Of a DNA stretch of 64,000 bases, positions 17,757 to 27,047 are shown piece by piece. The notes under the pieces are model-generated. The model was given only the letters and a program-made list of their open reading frames with translations, searched no databases and was not told the origin of the DNA. How positions within the stretch are numbered: position 1 is the stretch's first letter; each line of letters starts with the position of its first letter. This stretch comes from Imbroritus primus (lineage in GTDB: Bacteria > Pseudomonadota > Gammaproteobacteria > Burkholderiales > Burkholderiaceae): positions 2,046,001-2,110,000 of the forward strand of contig NZ_OZ201293.1 of NCBI RefSeq assembly GCF_964332355.1. The letters are read 5' to 3'. Position numbers and translations under genes: made by a program.

Positions 17757-18857
17757 ATGTCCGCCATGATGAAAGCAGCGGTATTTGTCGAGCCCGGCCG
17801 TATCGAGCTTACTGACAAGCGCATTCCAGAGGTCGGCCCCAACGATGCGCTGGTCCGCATCACGACCACGACCATCTGCGGGACGGATGTCCATATCCTG
17901 AAAGGCGAATATCCCGTCGCGAAAGGCCTGACAGTCGGGCACGAACCGGTCGGCGTGATTGAAAAACTGGGCAGCGCCGTGCAGGGGTACGCGGAGGGTC
18001 AACGCGTCATCGCCGGCGCCATCTGTCCGACATTCACCTCGTATCCCAGCCAGGATGGCGTGCCTTCGCAAGATGGCAGCTACCTGATTCCCAGCGGCCG
18101 CTGCGGCTGCCACGGTTACAAGGCCACCGCCGGCTGGCGCTTCGGCAACATGATCGATGGTACGCAGGCGGAGTATGTCCTGGTCCCCGATGCCCAGGCC
18201 AATCTCGCCCCGATTCCGGATGGCCTGACGGATGAACAGGTCCTGATGTGCCCGGACATCATGTCCACGGGCTTCAAAGGGGCGGAGAACGCCAACATCC
18301 GGATCGGCGACACGGTCGTCGTATTCGCGCAGGGACCGATCGGCCTGTGCGCCACCGCCGGGGCGCGCCTGATGGGCGCGACCACGGTCATTGCAGTGGA
18401 CGGCAACGATCATCGTCTTGAGATCGCCCGAAAACTGGGAGCGGATGTCACCCTCAACTTCAAGACATGCGACGTCGTGGACGAAGTGATGAAGCTGACC
18501 GGCGGCCGCGGCGTGGATGCCTCCATCGAGGCGCTCGGTCTGCAGTCGACGTTCGAATCGGCGCTGCGCGTGCTGAAGCCCGGCGGCACGTTGTCCAGCC
18601 TGGGCGTGTATTCCAGCGATCTAACCATTCCCCTGGATGCCTTCGGGGCCGGCCTGGGCGATCACAAGATCAATACCGCCTTGTGTCCGGGCGGCAAGGA
18701 ACGGATGCGCCGGCTGATGAACGTGGTGGAATCAGGCCGGATCGACTTGGGGCTGCTGGTCACGCATCATTACGCGCTCGACAACATCGTGGACGCCTAT
18801 GATCTTTTCGCCAACCAGCGTGACGGCGTGCTCAAGGTCGCAATCAAGCCCAACTGA
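17757..18857 (+). CDS. Zinc-dependent alcohol dehydrogenase (medium-chain)
   Basis: A 366-aa NAD(P)-dependent MDR enzyme. The catalytic zinc ligands are seen in TICGTD (Cys near 41) and GHEPVG (His/Glu near 66-67); the cofactor fold carries GQGPIGLC-like AQGPIGLCA. The sequence is very close to my memory of the structurally studied Cupriavidus alcohol dehydrogenase, which lacks the structural zinc, and I see no four-cysteine lobe here either. The start has a perfect GGAGG ribosome site. Substrate range (secondary or primary alcohols, or an aldehyde) cannot be read from sequence. The 238 bp upstream shows no promoter I would name. It converges on a GGDEF-EAL gene with only 9 bp between stops. 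Confidence 0.88.
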   Translation: MSAMMKAAVFVEPGRIELTDKRIPEVGPNDALVRITTTTICGTDVHILKGEYPVAKGLTVGHEPVGVIEKLGSAVQGYAEGQRVIAGAICPTFTSYPSQDGVPSQDGSYLIPSGRCGCHGYKATAGWRFGNMIDGTQAEYVLVPDAQANLAPIPDGLTDEQVLMCPDIMSTGFKGAENANIRIGDTVVVFAQGPIGLCATAGARLMGATTVIAVDGNDHRLEIARKLGADVTLNFKTCDVVDEVMKLTGGRGVDASIEALGLQSTFESALRVLKPGGTLSSLGVYSSDLTIPLDAFGAGLGDHKINTALCPGGKERMRRLMNVVESGRIDLGLLVTHHYALDNIVDAYDLFANQRDGVLKVAIKPN

Positions 18858-18866
18858 GAAATCGCA

Positions 18867-20504
18867 TCATGCGGGAATGATGGTTTTCTGCACCAGGAGC
18901 CGGGCGGTCTCGCACACATCGACCGGCCGGCTCATGTAATACCCCTGCACTTCGTCGCAACCAGCCATCTTGAGATCAACCAGCTGGTCGCGCAGCTCCA
19001 CCCCTTCGGCCACCACGCGCATGTTCAGGTTATGTGCAAGCGTGATGATGGATGTCACGATCACGCCGACATCCTTGCTATTGCGGATATCGTTGATGAA
19101 CGACCGGTCGATCTTGATCGTACCAATCGGGAAGTGACGAATCTGGCTCAGGCTGGAGAACCCGCTGCCGAAATCGTCGAGGCCAATGCGTATCCCGAGT
19201 CCCTCGAGCTGGCGCAGTACATTTGCCGGCGTCCCGAATGGTTCGACCAGGCAACTCTCCGTCACCTCCACCTCGATCTCCGCCGGTGTGATGCCATGGG
19301 CCTGCAGTTGCGCCGACACGCGCGCCGGCAGGTGCTCGTCGCCGAGTTGGCGCGGTGAAACATTGAAGGCGACCGGGACGAGCGGCAAACCCTGGGCTTT
19401 CCACATGGCCTGCTGTGCGCAACAGGCCTGCATGACCCAGTTACCCAGCTCCACGATCAGCTCGGACTGTTCGGCCAGCGGAATGAAGTCGTTGGGATAG
19501 ACCAGCCCATAGTCCGGATGCGCCCAGCGTACCAGCGCCTCCAGGCCGACGATACGATAGTCGGACAGCCGCACCTTGGGCTGGAAATGCAGCACCAGCT
19601 CGTTTTCCGCAATGGCGCGCGGCAGCTGGCGCTCCAGAACATAGCGGCGGTCATCGCTGGCGTTGAGCTCGGCATCATAGTAGGTAAAGCGGCCACGTCC
19701 CCGCCGCTTCGAGGCATACATGGCCGCGTCGGCATGCCGGCACAGCCGCGTCACGTCATGACCATCTCCGGGAAAAAAGGCGATACCCACACTCGGCGTC
19801 ACCGCAACCTCATGTCCATCCAGATCCGCGTAGGGCTGGCTGAGATGCGTGACCAGCTTGGCAGCGATCCGCTCCATGTCCGCCGGCGCATCCAGTTCGG
19901 TGACCAGTACAGCGAATTCATCACCACCCATGCGGCCGACGATATCGGCCTTGCGCAGGCTGGCCCGCAAACGCTGCCCTACGGCATGCAGCAGCAGGTC
20001 GCCCACATGGTGGCCGAGCGTATCGTTGATCTGCTTGAAACGGTCCAGATCGAGATACATCAGCGCATAGTGCTTGCGGCTGCGGCGTGCGACTTCGAGG
20101 TGGCTGGCCGCCAGCTCATTGAACATGCGGCGATTGTGCAGCCCGGTCAGGTGATCGTCGGATGCCAGTGCCAGGGCGCGCGCCTTCTCGGCCTCCAGTT
20201 GCATGATGAGCGCATGCTTGTCGCGGTCGGCATGGCTCAGCGCATCGAACAGCAGCTTCTGGCGCCGGATGCTACGCACCACACTCCAGGTTGCGGCTAT
20301 GAACATCAGGTTGAGCGCGGCCAGCGCACCCCAGATCCGGAGATTGTTGCGGGACTGCGCAAGCGCAAGATCGTGGCGATCGACAGTTGTCGCCGTCATG
20401 AGCGCTTCGAGCAGCCGGGCCTCCGACCCCATCAGGTGCAAGGCGGCAACCCAGCTCAGCGCCAACGCAACTACACCAACGCCAATGCTCGTCGCCTGCA
20501 GCAT
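18867..20504 (-). CDS. Membrane GGDEF-EAL cyclic-di-GMP enzyme
   Basis: Two transmembrane helices (about residues 3-25 and 57-77) hold a short periplasmic loop. A GGDEF domain follows with intact GGDEF (193-197) and an RxxD inhibitory site five residues before it. Then comes an EAL domain with EAL (322-324), DDFGSGFSSL and KIDRSF, all intact. Both diguanylate cyclase and phosphodiesterase activities are therefore possible. I chose the ATG at 20504 because it has a GGGAGG ribosome site and starts right before the first helix. The frame is open further upstream, with another ATG at 20594 that has no ribosome site. The 545-aa protein has no recognisable cytoplasmic sensor domain. Confidence 0.85.
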   Translation of the reverse strand: MLQATSIGVGVVALALSWVAALHLMGSEARLLEALMTATTVDRHDLALAQSRNNLRIWGALAALNLMFIAATWSVVRSIRRQKLLFDALSHADRDKHALIMQLEAEKARALALASDDHLTGLHNRRMFNELAASHLEVARRSRKHYALMYLDLDRFKQINDTLGHHVGDLLLHAVGQRLRASLRKADIVGRMGGDEFAVLVTELDAPADMERIAAKLVTHLSQPYADLDGHEVAVTPSVGIAFFPGDGHDVTRLCRHADAAMYASKRRGRGRFTYYDAELNASDDRRYVLERQLPRAIAENELVLHFQPKVRLSDYRIVGLEALVRWAHPDYGLVYPNDFIPLAEQSELIVELGNWVMQACCAQQAMWKAQGLPLVPVAFNVSPRQLGDEHLPARVSAQLQAHGITPAEIEVEVTESCLVEPFGTPANVLRQLEGLGIRIGLDDFGSGFSSLSQIRHFPIGTIKIDRSFINDIRNSKDVGVIVTSIITLAHNLNMRVVAEGVELRDQLVDLKMAGCDEVQGYYMSRPVDVCETARLLVQKTIIPA

Positions 20505-20791
20505 GCGCCAGTAACCTCCCGGACGGGAAGGCAAGGGAACAGCGCGGGCAGAGAACGAGGTCACGGAGCAGGCGCAGGCAAACGGAGCCTGCATTGTTGG
20601 CGGTTTCGATGACCGCGGTGTGACAATCGCGTGAAAGAGTGGAAAGCCCCGCACATTGCCTTGAAATACTTGCTTCCGCCCCAATCTGAACGAGAATACT
20701 GATTTGCGCAGATGCCCGTGCCTGCTACCCCAACACGAGGCCTGCCGGTTTGTTCGGCTGTGCTCCCCCGCACACTCATAGCCAAAACCAA

Positions 20792-20820
20792 TTGACACGA
20801 TTTTAACAATCAATTTTACC
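20792..20820 (+). promoter_or_regulatory. Possible sigma-70 promoter of ahpC
   Basis: A perfect TTGACA at 20792-20797 lies in an AT-rich stretch of an otherwise GC-rich region, followed after 17 bp by a poor -10 (TTTACC). The spacing is right but the -10 is weak, which would suit activator control. I could not make a convincing OxyR site. The rest of the 290-bp divergent gap shows nothing else I can name. Confidence 0.35.
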
Positions 20821-20883
20821 TACCTTACCCAGGCCGGTAAAATTCATTCCGTAGTCGCAACCAACCCATTAAGGAGTCCACCG

Positions 20884-21447
20884 ATGTCGATGATCAATAC
20901 CGAAGTCAAGCCGTTCAAGGCCACCGCGTTCCACAATGGCAAGTTCGTTGACGTGAGCGAAGCCGACCTGAAGGGCAAGTGGTCTGTGGTGTTCTTCTAC
21001 CCGGCCGACTTCACGTTCGTGTGCCCGACCGAACTGGGCGATCTGGCCGACAACTACGACGCATTCAAGAAGCTGGGCGTGGAAATTTACGCCGTGTCGA
21101 CCGACACGCACTTCACCCACAAGGCCTGGCACGACAGCTCGGAAACCATCAAGAAGATCCAGTACCCGATGATTGGCGACCCGACCGGCGTGATCTCGCG
21201 CAACTTCGACGTGATGATCGAAGAAGCCGGCCTGGCTGATCGCGGCACCTTCGTGATCGACCCGCAAGGCAAGATCCAGATCATCGAAGTCAACGCCGGT
21301 GGCGTGGGCCGTGATGCTTCCGAACTGCTGCGCAAGGTCAAGGCTGCCCAGTACGTCGCCGCCCACCCGGGCGAAGTGTGCCCGGCCAAGTGGCAAGAAG
21401 GCGAAGCCACGCTGGCTCCGTCGCTCGACCTGGTCGGCAAGATCTAA
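20884..21447 (+). CDS. ahpC: Alkyl hydroperoxide reductase, peroxiredoxin subunit
   Basis: Typical 2-Cys peroxiredoxin that reduces H2O2 and organic peroxides. The peroxidatic cysteine is in FTFVCPTEL (near residue 47) and the resolving cysteine in GEVCPAKW (near 166). Length 187 aa matches E. coli AhpC. A strong AAGGAG ribosome site precedes the start, in line with high expression. The partner reductase ahpF lies about 200 bp downstream, past an internal terminator. Confidence 0.97.
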   Translation: MSMINTEVKPFKATAFHNGKFVDVSEADLKGKWSVVFFYPADFTFVCPTELGDLADNYDAFKKLGVEIYAVSTDTHFTHKAWHDSSETIKKIQYPMIGDPTGVISRNFDVMIEEAGLADRGTFVIDPQGKIQIIEVNAGGVGRDASELLRKVKAAQYVAAHPGEVCPAKWQEGEATLAPSLDLVGKI

Positions 21448-21509
21448 GCGGCCGCGCTGGATCGTTAGCAGTCTCTCAGCGGAAGCCTATCCGGCTTCCG
21501 TTGGACGAT

Positions 21510-21539
21510 CGCCCGGGCGCGAACCGTCCGGGCGTTTTT
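21510..21539 (+). terminator. Intercistronic terminator/attenuator between ahpC and ahpF
   Basis: A 7-bp GC stem (21510-21516 with 21528-21534) followed by TTTTT at 21535-21539. A second hairpin without T-run (GGAAGCC/GGCTTCC, near 21481-21498) stands just upstream and may protect the ahpC message. Partial readthrough would give more AhpC than AhpF. Confidence 0.65.
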
Positions 21540-21644
21540 GTTTCCACGAGACGCTATCAAAGTGCTGTGAAGTCGTTCTGGCCAGCCACACCGCCAGGAC
21601 CATTTTGATCGCGTCTCTGATTTTTGAACAAGGATCAAGTTGCC

Positions 21645-23201
21645 ATGTTGGATGCCAATCTTAAAACCCAGTTGAAGGCCTACCTCGAAAAGGTCACCCA
21701 ACCGTTCGAGATCACCGCGTCCCTCGACGACAGCGCCAAATCGCAGGAGCTGCTCGGCCTGCTCAATGACATCGTCAGCCTGAGCGACAAGATTACCTTG
21801 CGCACCGACGGCGCGGATGCACGCCGCCCCTCGTTTGCCCTCAACCGCATCGGCGGCGACATCCACCTGCGCTTTGCCGGTATCCCCATGGGCCACGAGT
21901 TCACCTCGCTGGTGCTGGCGCTGCTGCAGGTCGGCGGCCATCCGTCGAAACTCGAAGCCGATGTCATCGAACGCATCCGTGCGCTCGACGGCGACTACAG
22001 CTTCGAAACCTATTTCTCGCTCTCGTGCCAGAACTGCCCGGACGTAGTCCAGGCGCTCAACCTCATGGCCGTGCTGAATCCGCGTATCAAGCACGTCGCC
22101 ATCGACGGTGCGCTGTTCCAGACTGAGGTCGAGCAGCGCCAGGTCATGTCGGTGCCGAGCATCTACCTGAATGGCGAGCCGTTCGGCCAGGGCCGCATGG
22201 GCGTGGAAGAAATCCTCGCCAAGCTCGACACTGGCGCCGCCACGCGTGATGCTGAAAAAATGAACGCCAAGGCCCCGTACGACGTCCTCGTCGTCGGCGG
22301 CGGCCCGGCCGGCGCGGCAGCCGCGATCTACGCGGCGCGCAAGGGCATCCGCACGGGCGTGGCAGCCGAGCGCTTCGGCGGCCAGGTGCTCGACACCATG
22401 GCCATCGAAAACTTCATTTCGGTGAAGGAAACCGAAGGACCGAAGCTGGCCCGTGCGCTGGAAGAACACGTGCGCGCCTACGACGTGGACATCATGAACC
22501 TGCAGCGCGCCAGCGCCCTGGTGCCGGCCGCCAAGGAAGGGGAGCTGCATGAAGTGAAGTTCGAGAACGGCGCCTCGCTCAAGGCCAAGACCGTGATCCT
22601 CTCCACCGGCGCGCGCTGGCGCGAAATGAACGTACCGGGCGAGCAGGAATACCGTGGACGCGGCGTGGCCTATTGCCCGCACTGTGACGGCCCCCTGTTC
22701 AAGGGCAAGCGCGTCGCCGTGATCGGCGGCGGCAACTCCGGCGTGGAAGCCGCCATCGACCTCGCCGGCATCGTCTCGCACGTGACGCTGCTCGAGTTCG
22801 CCGGTGAGCTGCGTGCCGACGCCGTGCTGCAACGCAAGCTGGCGAGCCTGCCGAACGTCACTACCCACGTCATGGCCCAGACCACCGAAGTCAAGGGCGA
22901 TGGCCAGAAAGTGACCGGCCTGGTCTACAAAGACCGCAACAGCGGCGAAGAACATCTCGTCGAACTGGAAGGCATCTTCGTGCAGATCGGCCTGCTGCCC
23001 AACAGCGAATGGCTCAAGGGCACGATCGAACTGACGCGCTTTGGCGAGATCATCGTCGACGCACGCGGCCAGACCAGTATTCCAGGCGTATTCGCCGCCG
23101 GCGACGTGACGACCGTGCCGTACAAGCAGATCGTCATCGCCATGGGCCAGGGGTCGACGGCCGCCCTGAGCGCGTTCGATCATTTGATCCGGACGACTTG
23201 A
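21645..23201 (+). CDS. ahpF: Alkyl hydroperoxide reductase, flavoprotein subunit
   Basis: NADH-dependent FAD disulfide reductase that regenerates AhpC. The start MLDANLKTQLKAYLEKV matches the E. coli AhpF N-terminus and has an AAGGA ribosome site. The N-terminal double-thioredoxin domain carries the CQNC redox pair (near 129-132), and the thioredoxin-reductase-like domain carries CPHC (near 345). The nucleotide-binding motifs GGGPAGAAAA and GGGNSGVEAA are intact. Length is 518 aa against 521 in E. coli. Confidence 0.96.
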   Translation: MLDANLKTQLKAYLEKVTQPFEITASLDDSAKSQELLGLLNDIVSLSDKITLRTDGADARRPSFALNRIGGDIHLRFAGIPMGHEFTSLVLALLQVGGHPSKLEADVIERIRALDGDYSFETYFSLSCQNCPDVVQALNLMAVLNPRIKHVAIDGALFQTEVEQRQVMSVPSIYLNGEPFGQGRMGVEEILAKLDTGAATRDAEKMNAKAPYDVLVVGGGPAGAAAAIYAARKGIRTGVAAERFGGQVLDTMAIENFISVKETEGPKLARALEEHVRAYDVDIMNLQRASALVPAAKEGELHEVKFENGASLKAKTVILSTGARWREMNVPGEQEYRGRGVAYCPHCDGPLFKGKRVAVIGGGNSGVEAAIDLAGIVSHVTLLEFAGELRADAVLQRKLASLPNVTTHVMAQTTEVKGDGQKVTGLVYKDRNSGEEHLVELEGIFVQIGLLPNSEWLKGTIELTRFGEIIVDARGQTSIPGVFAAGDVTTVPYKQIVIAMGQGSTAALSAFDHLIRTT

Positions 23202-23255
23202 GTCAGGTTGACCCTACGCCCGATACCGCGGGGCATGCAGGCAATGGCCCCAACG

Positions 23256-23287
23256 CCGCGCCTTCGCAAGAAGGCGCGGTTTTTTTT
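23256..23287 (+). terminator. Rho-independent terminator after ahpF
   Basis: A perfect 9-bp stem (23256-23264 with 23271-23279, loop of 6) followed by eight T residues. This is the strongest intrinsic terminator in the window and closes the ahpCF unit. The remaining 200 bp to the next gene holds no other feature I can name. Confidence 0.9.
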
Positions 23288-23493
23288 GCGTCAGTGCAAA
23301 ACGCACCGGCCATTGCCCCCTGGCATGAAGCGGAATCGGACTCCTTCGGCATGCCTGTGCAGCAAAACGCTGTCACAAATGGAAACATGCAACGTATTGC
23401 CTGCAACTGGTACTCAAGTTGTACTATTCCCGCACCGGGTTGCGGCATGCCTCATCGCGCCAGGCCCTTTTCCACCTCACCCGACATATCGCC

Positions 23494-24009
23494 ATGATCC
23501 GCAAATCCACTATCGCTGCTGCCGTGCTTGCCGGACTGTTCGCCATTTCCATCTACGCCGCCCCACACTGGACCGTCCGCCAAATGGTCGCCGCCGCCGA
23601 GGGGCGCGACACCGAGAAATTCTCGCAATACGTCGACTACCCCGCGTTGCGGGAAAGCCTGAAGGCGCAGTTCGCGATGTCGATGGACCAGCAGATGGGG
23701 GGCGGCGACAACCCGTTCGCGGCGATCGGCAAGATGATCGGCCGCGCGGTCGCTGATCCGATGATCGAGGCCTCGGTTACACCGGCTGGTGCAATGGCGA
23801 TGGTGGTGGAAACGCCACCGGATGCCGCAGCCTCGGCGCCGGCTGCCGGCAAGGCATCCCGCCCGGACTACAAGGTGGCGTACCGGAGCTGGGATAGCGT
23901 GGATGCGAGCACCATGCGGGCGAATGGCGAGCCGTTCGTGATGCGGCTGCGCCGGACCGGGCTATGGTCGTGGCGGTGGGTTGGGGTCGCGCAAGCGCCT
24001 GCGCGCTGA
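23494..24009 (+). CDS. DUF2939 membrane-anchored protein
   Basis: A 171-aa protein with one N-terminal hydrophobic segment (TIAAAVLAGLFAISIYAA) that works as a signal anchor or signal peptide, so the rest is periplasmic. The segment VDYPALRESLKAQF is typical of DUF2939, a family known only by sequence. The C-terminal half contains an Ala-rich linker and ends with a Trp/Arg-rich stretch. The start is set at the Met just before the hydrophobic segment; the frame is open 25 codons further up. No function is known. Confidence 0.7.
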   Translation: MIRKSTIAAAVLAGLFAISIYAAPHWTVRQMVAAAEGRDTEKFSQYVDYPALRESLKAQFAMSMDQQMGGGDNPFAAIGKMIGRAVADPMIEASVTPAGAMAMVVETPPDAAASAPAAGKASRPDYKVAYRSWDSVDASTMRANGEPFVMRLRRTGLWSWRWVGVAQAPAR

Positions 24010-24157
24010 GCCGTATCCGCGTCGGGCTACGCTGCACGCGGCAACCCGGCGTCACTCGGGATCCGCTCGATACGAACCGCCACCACTGCGCCGGGAACAA
24101 CCCACCCCTGCATCAACGGCGTGCCCTCAAAGGCGGCTTGAGGTATGCGGCAGCAGC

Positions 24158-25972
24158 TTACTGCGCTGTCGCAAACTGAATCCGATGCAAGCCCGCATAC
24201 AGCCCGCCCTGTGCCAGCAGCGCGGCATGCGTGCCCTGCTCGACGATGCGACCCTGTTCGAGCACGACGATGCGCGTGGCGTTTTCGATGGTCGACAGGC
24301 GGTGGGCGATGACGAGCGTGGTGCGGTTCTGCATGAGCCGTTCGAGCGCGGCCTGCACCTGGCGTTCCGATTCGGAGTCGAGGGCCGAGGTCGCTTCGTC
24401 GAGGATCAGGATCGGTGCGTCCTTGTAGATGGCACGTGCAATCGCCAGACGCTGGCGCTGGCCACCCGAGAGGCGCATGCCGTTGTCGCCGATGTTGGTC
24501 AGGGCACCTTCGGGCAGGCCGGCGACCGTGTCGCTGAGGTTCGCGGCGGCGAGCGCCCGCTCGACCCGTGCCATGTCGATGTCGTCTTCCGACGACGCAC
24601 CATAGGCAACGTTGGCGGCGACCGTATCGTTGAACAGCACCACGTCCTGGCTGACAAAAGCGATCTGGCGGCGCAGGTCGGCCAGCGACAATTCGTCCAG
24701 CGGCACGCCATCGAGCAGGATACGGCCCTGCGTAGGGTCGAAGAAGCGCGGCAGCAGATTCACCAGCGTGGTCTTGCCACTGCCCGACGGGCCGACCAGC
24801 GCAATCACCTCGCCCGCGCCGACATGCAGGTTGATGTTCTGCAGCGCGGCCTTGCTTTCGGTGACCTTGCCTTCTGCCGCATAGCCGAAGCCGACTTTCT
24901 CGAACTCGATCACGCCGGTCGCGCGGTCCAGCGGCTTGCCGCCGGTCTGTGCCTCGATCGGTTCGTCGATCAGGCGGAAGATCATTTCCGCGGCGGTGAG
25001 GCCCCGCTGCAGCGGCTGGTTGATGTCGGTCAGGTGCTTGAGCGGCGAGACCAGCAGCAACATGGCCATGACAAAGCCGGTGAAGCTGCCGATGGTGGTG
25101 CCGCTGGTCTGCGACTGGATCACGGCGATGGTCAGGATCACCGACAGCGCAATCGCCGCCAGGATTTGCGTGATCGGCTGATTAAGCCCGGCGGCAACCG
25201 CCATGCGCATCGAATAGCCGCGCAGGCGCTCGGCCATGCGGCGGAAACGCTGCATCTCGTAGGCTTCGCCACCATGCAGCTTGACCACCTTGAAGCCGCC
25301 GGCAGCCTCTTCCACCACATAGGCCGCTTCGTTGGTCAGCTTCTGGTGGTCGCGGTTCAGGCTGCGCAGGCGGCGGTTGATACGCGATACGAGAAAGCCG
25401 ATCACCGGCAGCACCACGGCCACGATCAGCGTCAGTTGCCAGTTGGTCCAGAACAGGAACGCCAGCAGCGCCAGCACCGTGAGCGAATCGCGCACCAAGG
25501 TAATGAACACGCTGGTGAGGATCTGCAGCACCTGGTTGACCTCGAAGATCACCGCATTGATCAGCGTGGCAGCGTTGTTGCGATGATAGAACGCGGCCGG
25601 GGCGTGCAGCATGCGCTCGAACATTTCCAGCCGCAGGCGCAGCAGCACGCGGTTCGACAGCAAGTTGAGCAGGTAGTTGGAGCTGAACTGCGCCACGCCG
25701 CGGATCACGGCGATGCCGATCAGCAGCGCCGGCACATGCCACAGACGCCCCACGTACTGGCCGCCAAACCCCTTGTCGAGCAGGTCGGTCACGATCTTCG
25801 GAATCGCGGCCTCGCTGAGCGCCACCACGGCCATCGCCAGGATCGCCCCGATGAAGATGCCGCGCTGCGGCCACAGGTAGGTGCCCAGACGCTTGCCGAG
25901 TTTCTGTTCCGGCTCGGGCTTCGCTGCGGGACGCGCCGTGGCGTCCGGGGAAGAATTTGCTTGTATACTCAC
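24158..25972 (-). CDS. msbA: Lipid A export ABC transporter/permease MsbA
   Basis: Half-size ABC exporter that flips lipid A-core across the inner membrane. A GTG start at 25972 has AAGGA at good spacing and gives 604 aa. Six transmembrane helices fill residues about 35-330. The ATPase domain has Walker A GPSGSGKT, Q-loop VSQD, signature LSGGQ, Walker B ILILDEATSALD and the H-loop His in AHRLST. The divergent neighbour is a sugar transferase gene, which suits a role in surface glycolipids. Other lipid exporters share this plan, so msbA is the likely but not the only name. Confidence 0.87.
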   Translation of the reverse strand: MSIQANSSPDATARPAAKPEPEQKLGKRLGTYLWPQRGIFIGAILAMAVVALSEAAIPKIVTDLLDKGFGGQYVGRLWHVPALLIGIAVIRGVAQFSSNYLLNLLSNRVLLRLRLEMFERMLHAPAAFYHRNNAATLINAVIFEVNQVLQILTSVFITLVRDSLTVLALLAFLFWTNWQLTLIVAVVLPVIGFLVSRINRRLRSLNRDHQKLTNEAAYVVEEAAGGFKVVKLHGGEAYEMQRFRRMAERLRGYSMRMAVAAGLNQPITQILAAIALSVILTIAVIQSQTSGTTIGSFTGFVMAMLLLVSPLKHLTDINQPLQRGLTAAEMIFRLIDEPIEAQTGGKPLDRATGVIEFEKVGFGYAAEGKVTESKAALQNINLHVGAGEVIALVGPSGSGKTTLVNLLPRFFDPTQGRILLDGVPLDELSLADLRRQIAFVSQDVVLFNDTVAANVAYGASSEDDIDMARVERALAAANLSDTVAGLPEGALTNIGDNGMRLSGGQRQRLAIARAIYKDAPILILDEATSALDSESERQVQAALERLMQNRTTLVIAHRLSTIENATRIVVLEQGRIVEQGTHAALLAQGGLYAGLHRIQFATAQ

Positions 25973-26162
25973 TGACGTCCTTGGAAGACGATGCGCACAG
26001 GCTGTGCGCCGCAGTCGGCATTTTAGCTGCATTCCGGCGAAGGTCCGCGCAATACGCCGGCGTCCTGCCGGCCGTGACCCGCTACTGCCGCACCCGGCCA
26101 CAACGCGAACGCCAAGCCGATTTTCCAACCCGCATTGCCGAGCCTTCGAGCCTCCAAACCCT

Positions 26163-27020
26163 GTGACCGCCGCCACGCCTTCGCTGATCTCCATCGTCAT
26201 TCCGACCTACAACCGCCCGGTGGCGCTGGATCGCGTCCTGGCGGCCTGTGCGGAACAGACCGACCGCCGCTTCGAGATCGTGATCGCCGACGACGGCTCG
26301 ACCGCCGAGACCAGCGCATTGATCGATGACTGGCGTAGCCGCTGCCCGGTACCGCTCGCGCACATCTGGCAACCTGACGACGGCTTTCGCGCCGCGCAGG
26401 CGCGCAACAAGGCAACGGCGGAGGCAAGCGGCGACTACGTGGTCTTTCTCGATGGCGACTGCGTCCCGCAGCGCAATTTCGTGGCCCGTCACCGTGCCCT
26501 CGCCCGGCCTGGCTGCATCGTCACCGGCAGCCGCATCCTGCTCGATGAATCGCTCACCCGGCAGGTCGAAGCCGAACGCCGCGACATTCACCGCGAGCCG
26601 TTCGGTTTCTGGCTGCGCCAGCAGCTTGGCGGGCATGTCAACAAATGCCTGCCGCTGCTCGGCCTGCCGGCCGGCCTGCCCGGACGGTACATGACGCGCT
26701 TCACCTGGAAGAGCATCAAGTCATGCAACCTCGCGGTGTGGAAAAGCGATCTGGAACGCGTGGACGGCTTCGACAATACCTTCACTGGCTGGGGTCATGA
26801 GGATGCCGATCTGGTGGCGCGCCTGCACAACGCCGGCGTGGCGCGCGTGCGCGGCTTCTTCGCCACCGAGGTGTTTCACCTGTGGCACCGCGAAAACCCG
26901 CGCGGGCGCGAAAGTATCAATCACGCGCGCGTGGTGGCACGGCTGGCATCCGGGCAGATCCGTGCGGACGCCGGCATCGAGGCATGCCGGAGCGATCCCG
27001 ACACTGTGGTACGCCGCTAG
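26163..27020 (+). CDS. Family 2 glycosyltransferase with a galactosyltransferase-type C-terminal domain
   Basis: A 285-aa GT-A glycosyltransferase. The nucleotide-sugar fold starts IVIPTYNRP and continues with VIADDGST; the metal site is FLDGDCVP. The C-terminal part KSCNLAVWKSDLERVDGF...GWGHEDADL is the motif of Glyco_transf_7C-type domains, where WGxED provides the catalytic acid. A GTG at 26163 is the only start close to the fold; its ribosome site is weak. It probably adds a sugar to LPS core or another envelope glycan, judging only from the msbA neighbour. No signal or membrane segment. Confidence 0.82.
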   Translation: MTAATPSLISIVIPTYNRPVALDRVLAACAEQTDRRFEIVIADDGSTAETSALIDDWRSRCPVPLAHIWQPDDGFRAAQARNKATAEASGDYVVFLDGDCVPQRNFVARHRALARPGCIVTGSRILLDESLTRQVEAERRDIHREPFGFWLRQQLGGHVNKCLPLLGLPAGLPGRYMTRFTWKSIKSCNLAVWKSDLERVDGFDNTFTGWGHEDADLVARLHNAGVARVRGFFATEVFHLWHRENPRGRESINHARVVARLASGQIRADAGIEACRSDPDTVVRR

Positions 27021-27047
27021 GCGGCGCTCCACCAATCTCAGCCGGCA

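Noticed and set aside
20760..20880. OxyR binding site upstream of ahpC
   Set aside because: The ATAG-type four-part spacing could not be fitted without several mismatches.
23981..25975. Long open frame (about 660 codons) opposite msbA
   Set aside because: Low-complexity His/Arg/Gln-rich product typical of antisense frames; msbA motifs on the other strand are complete.
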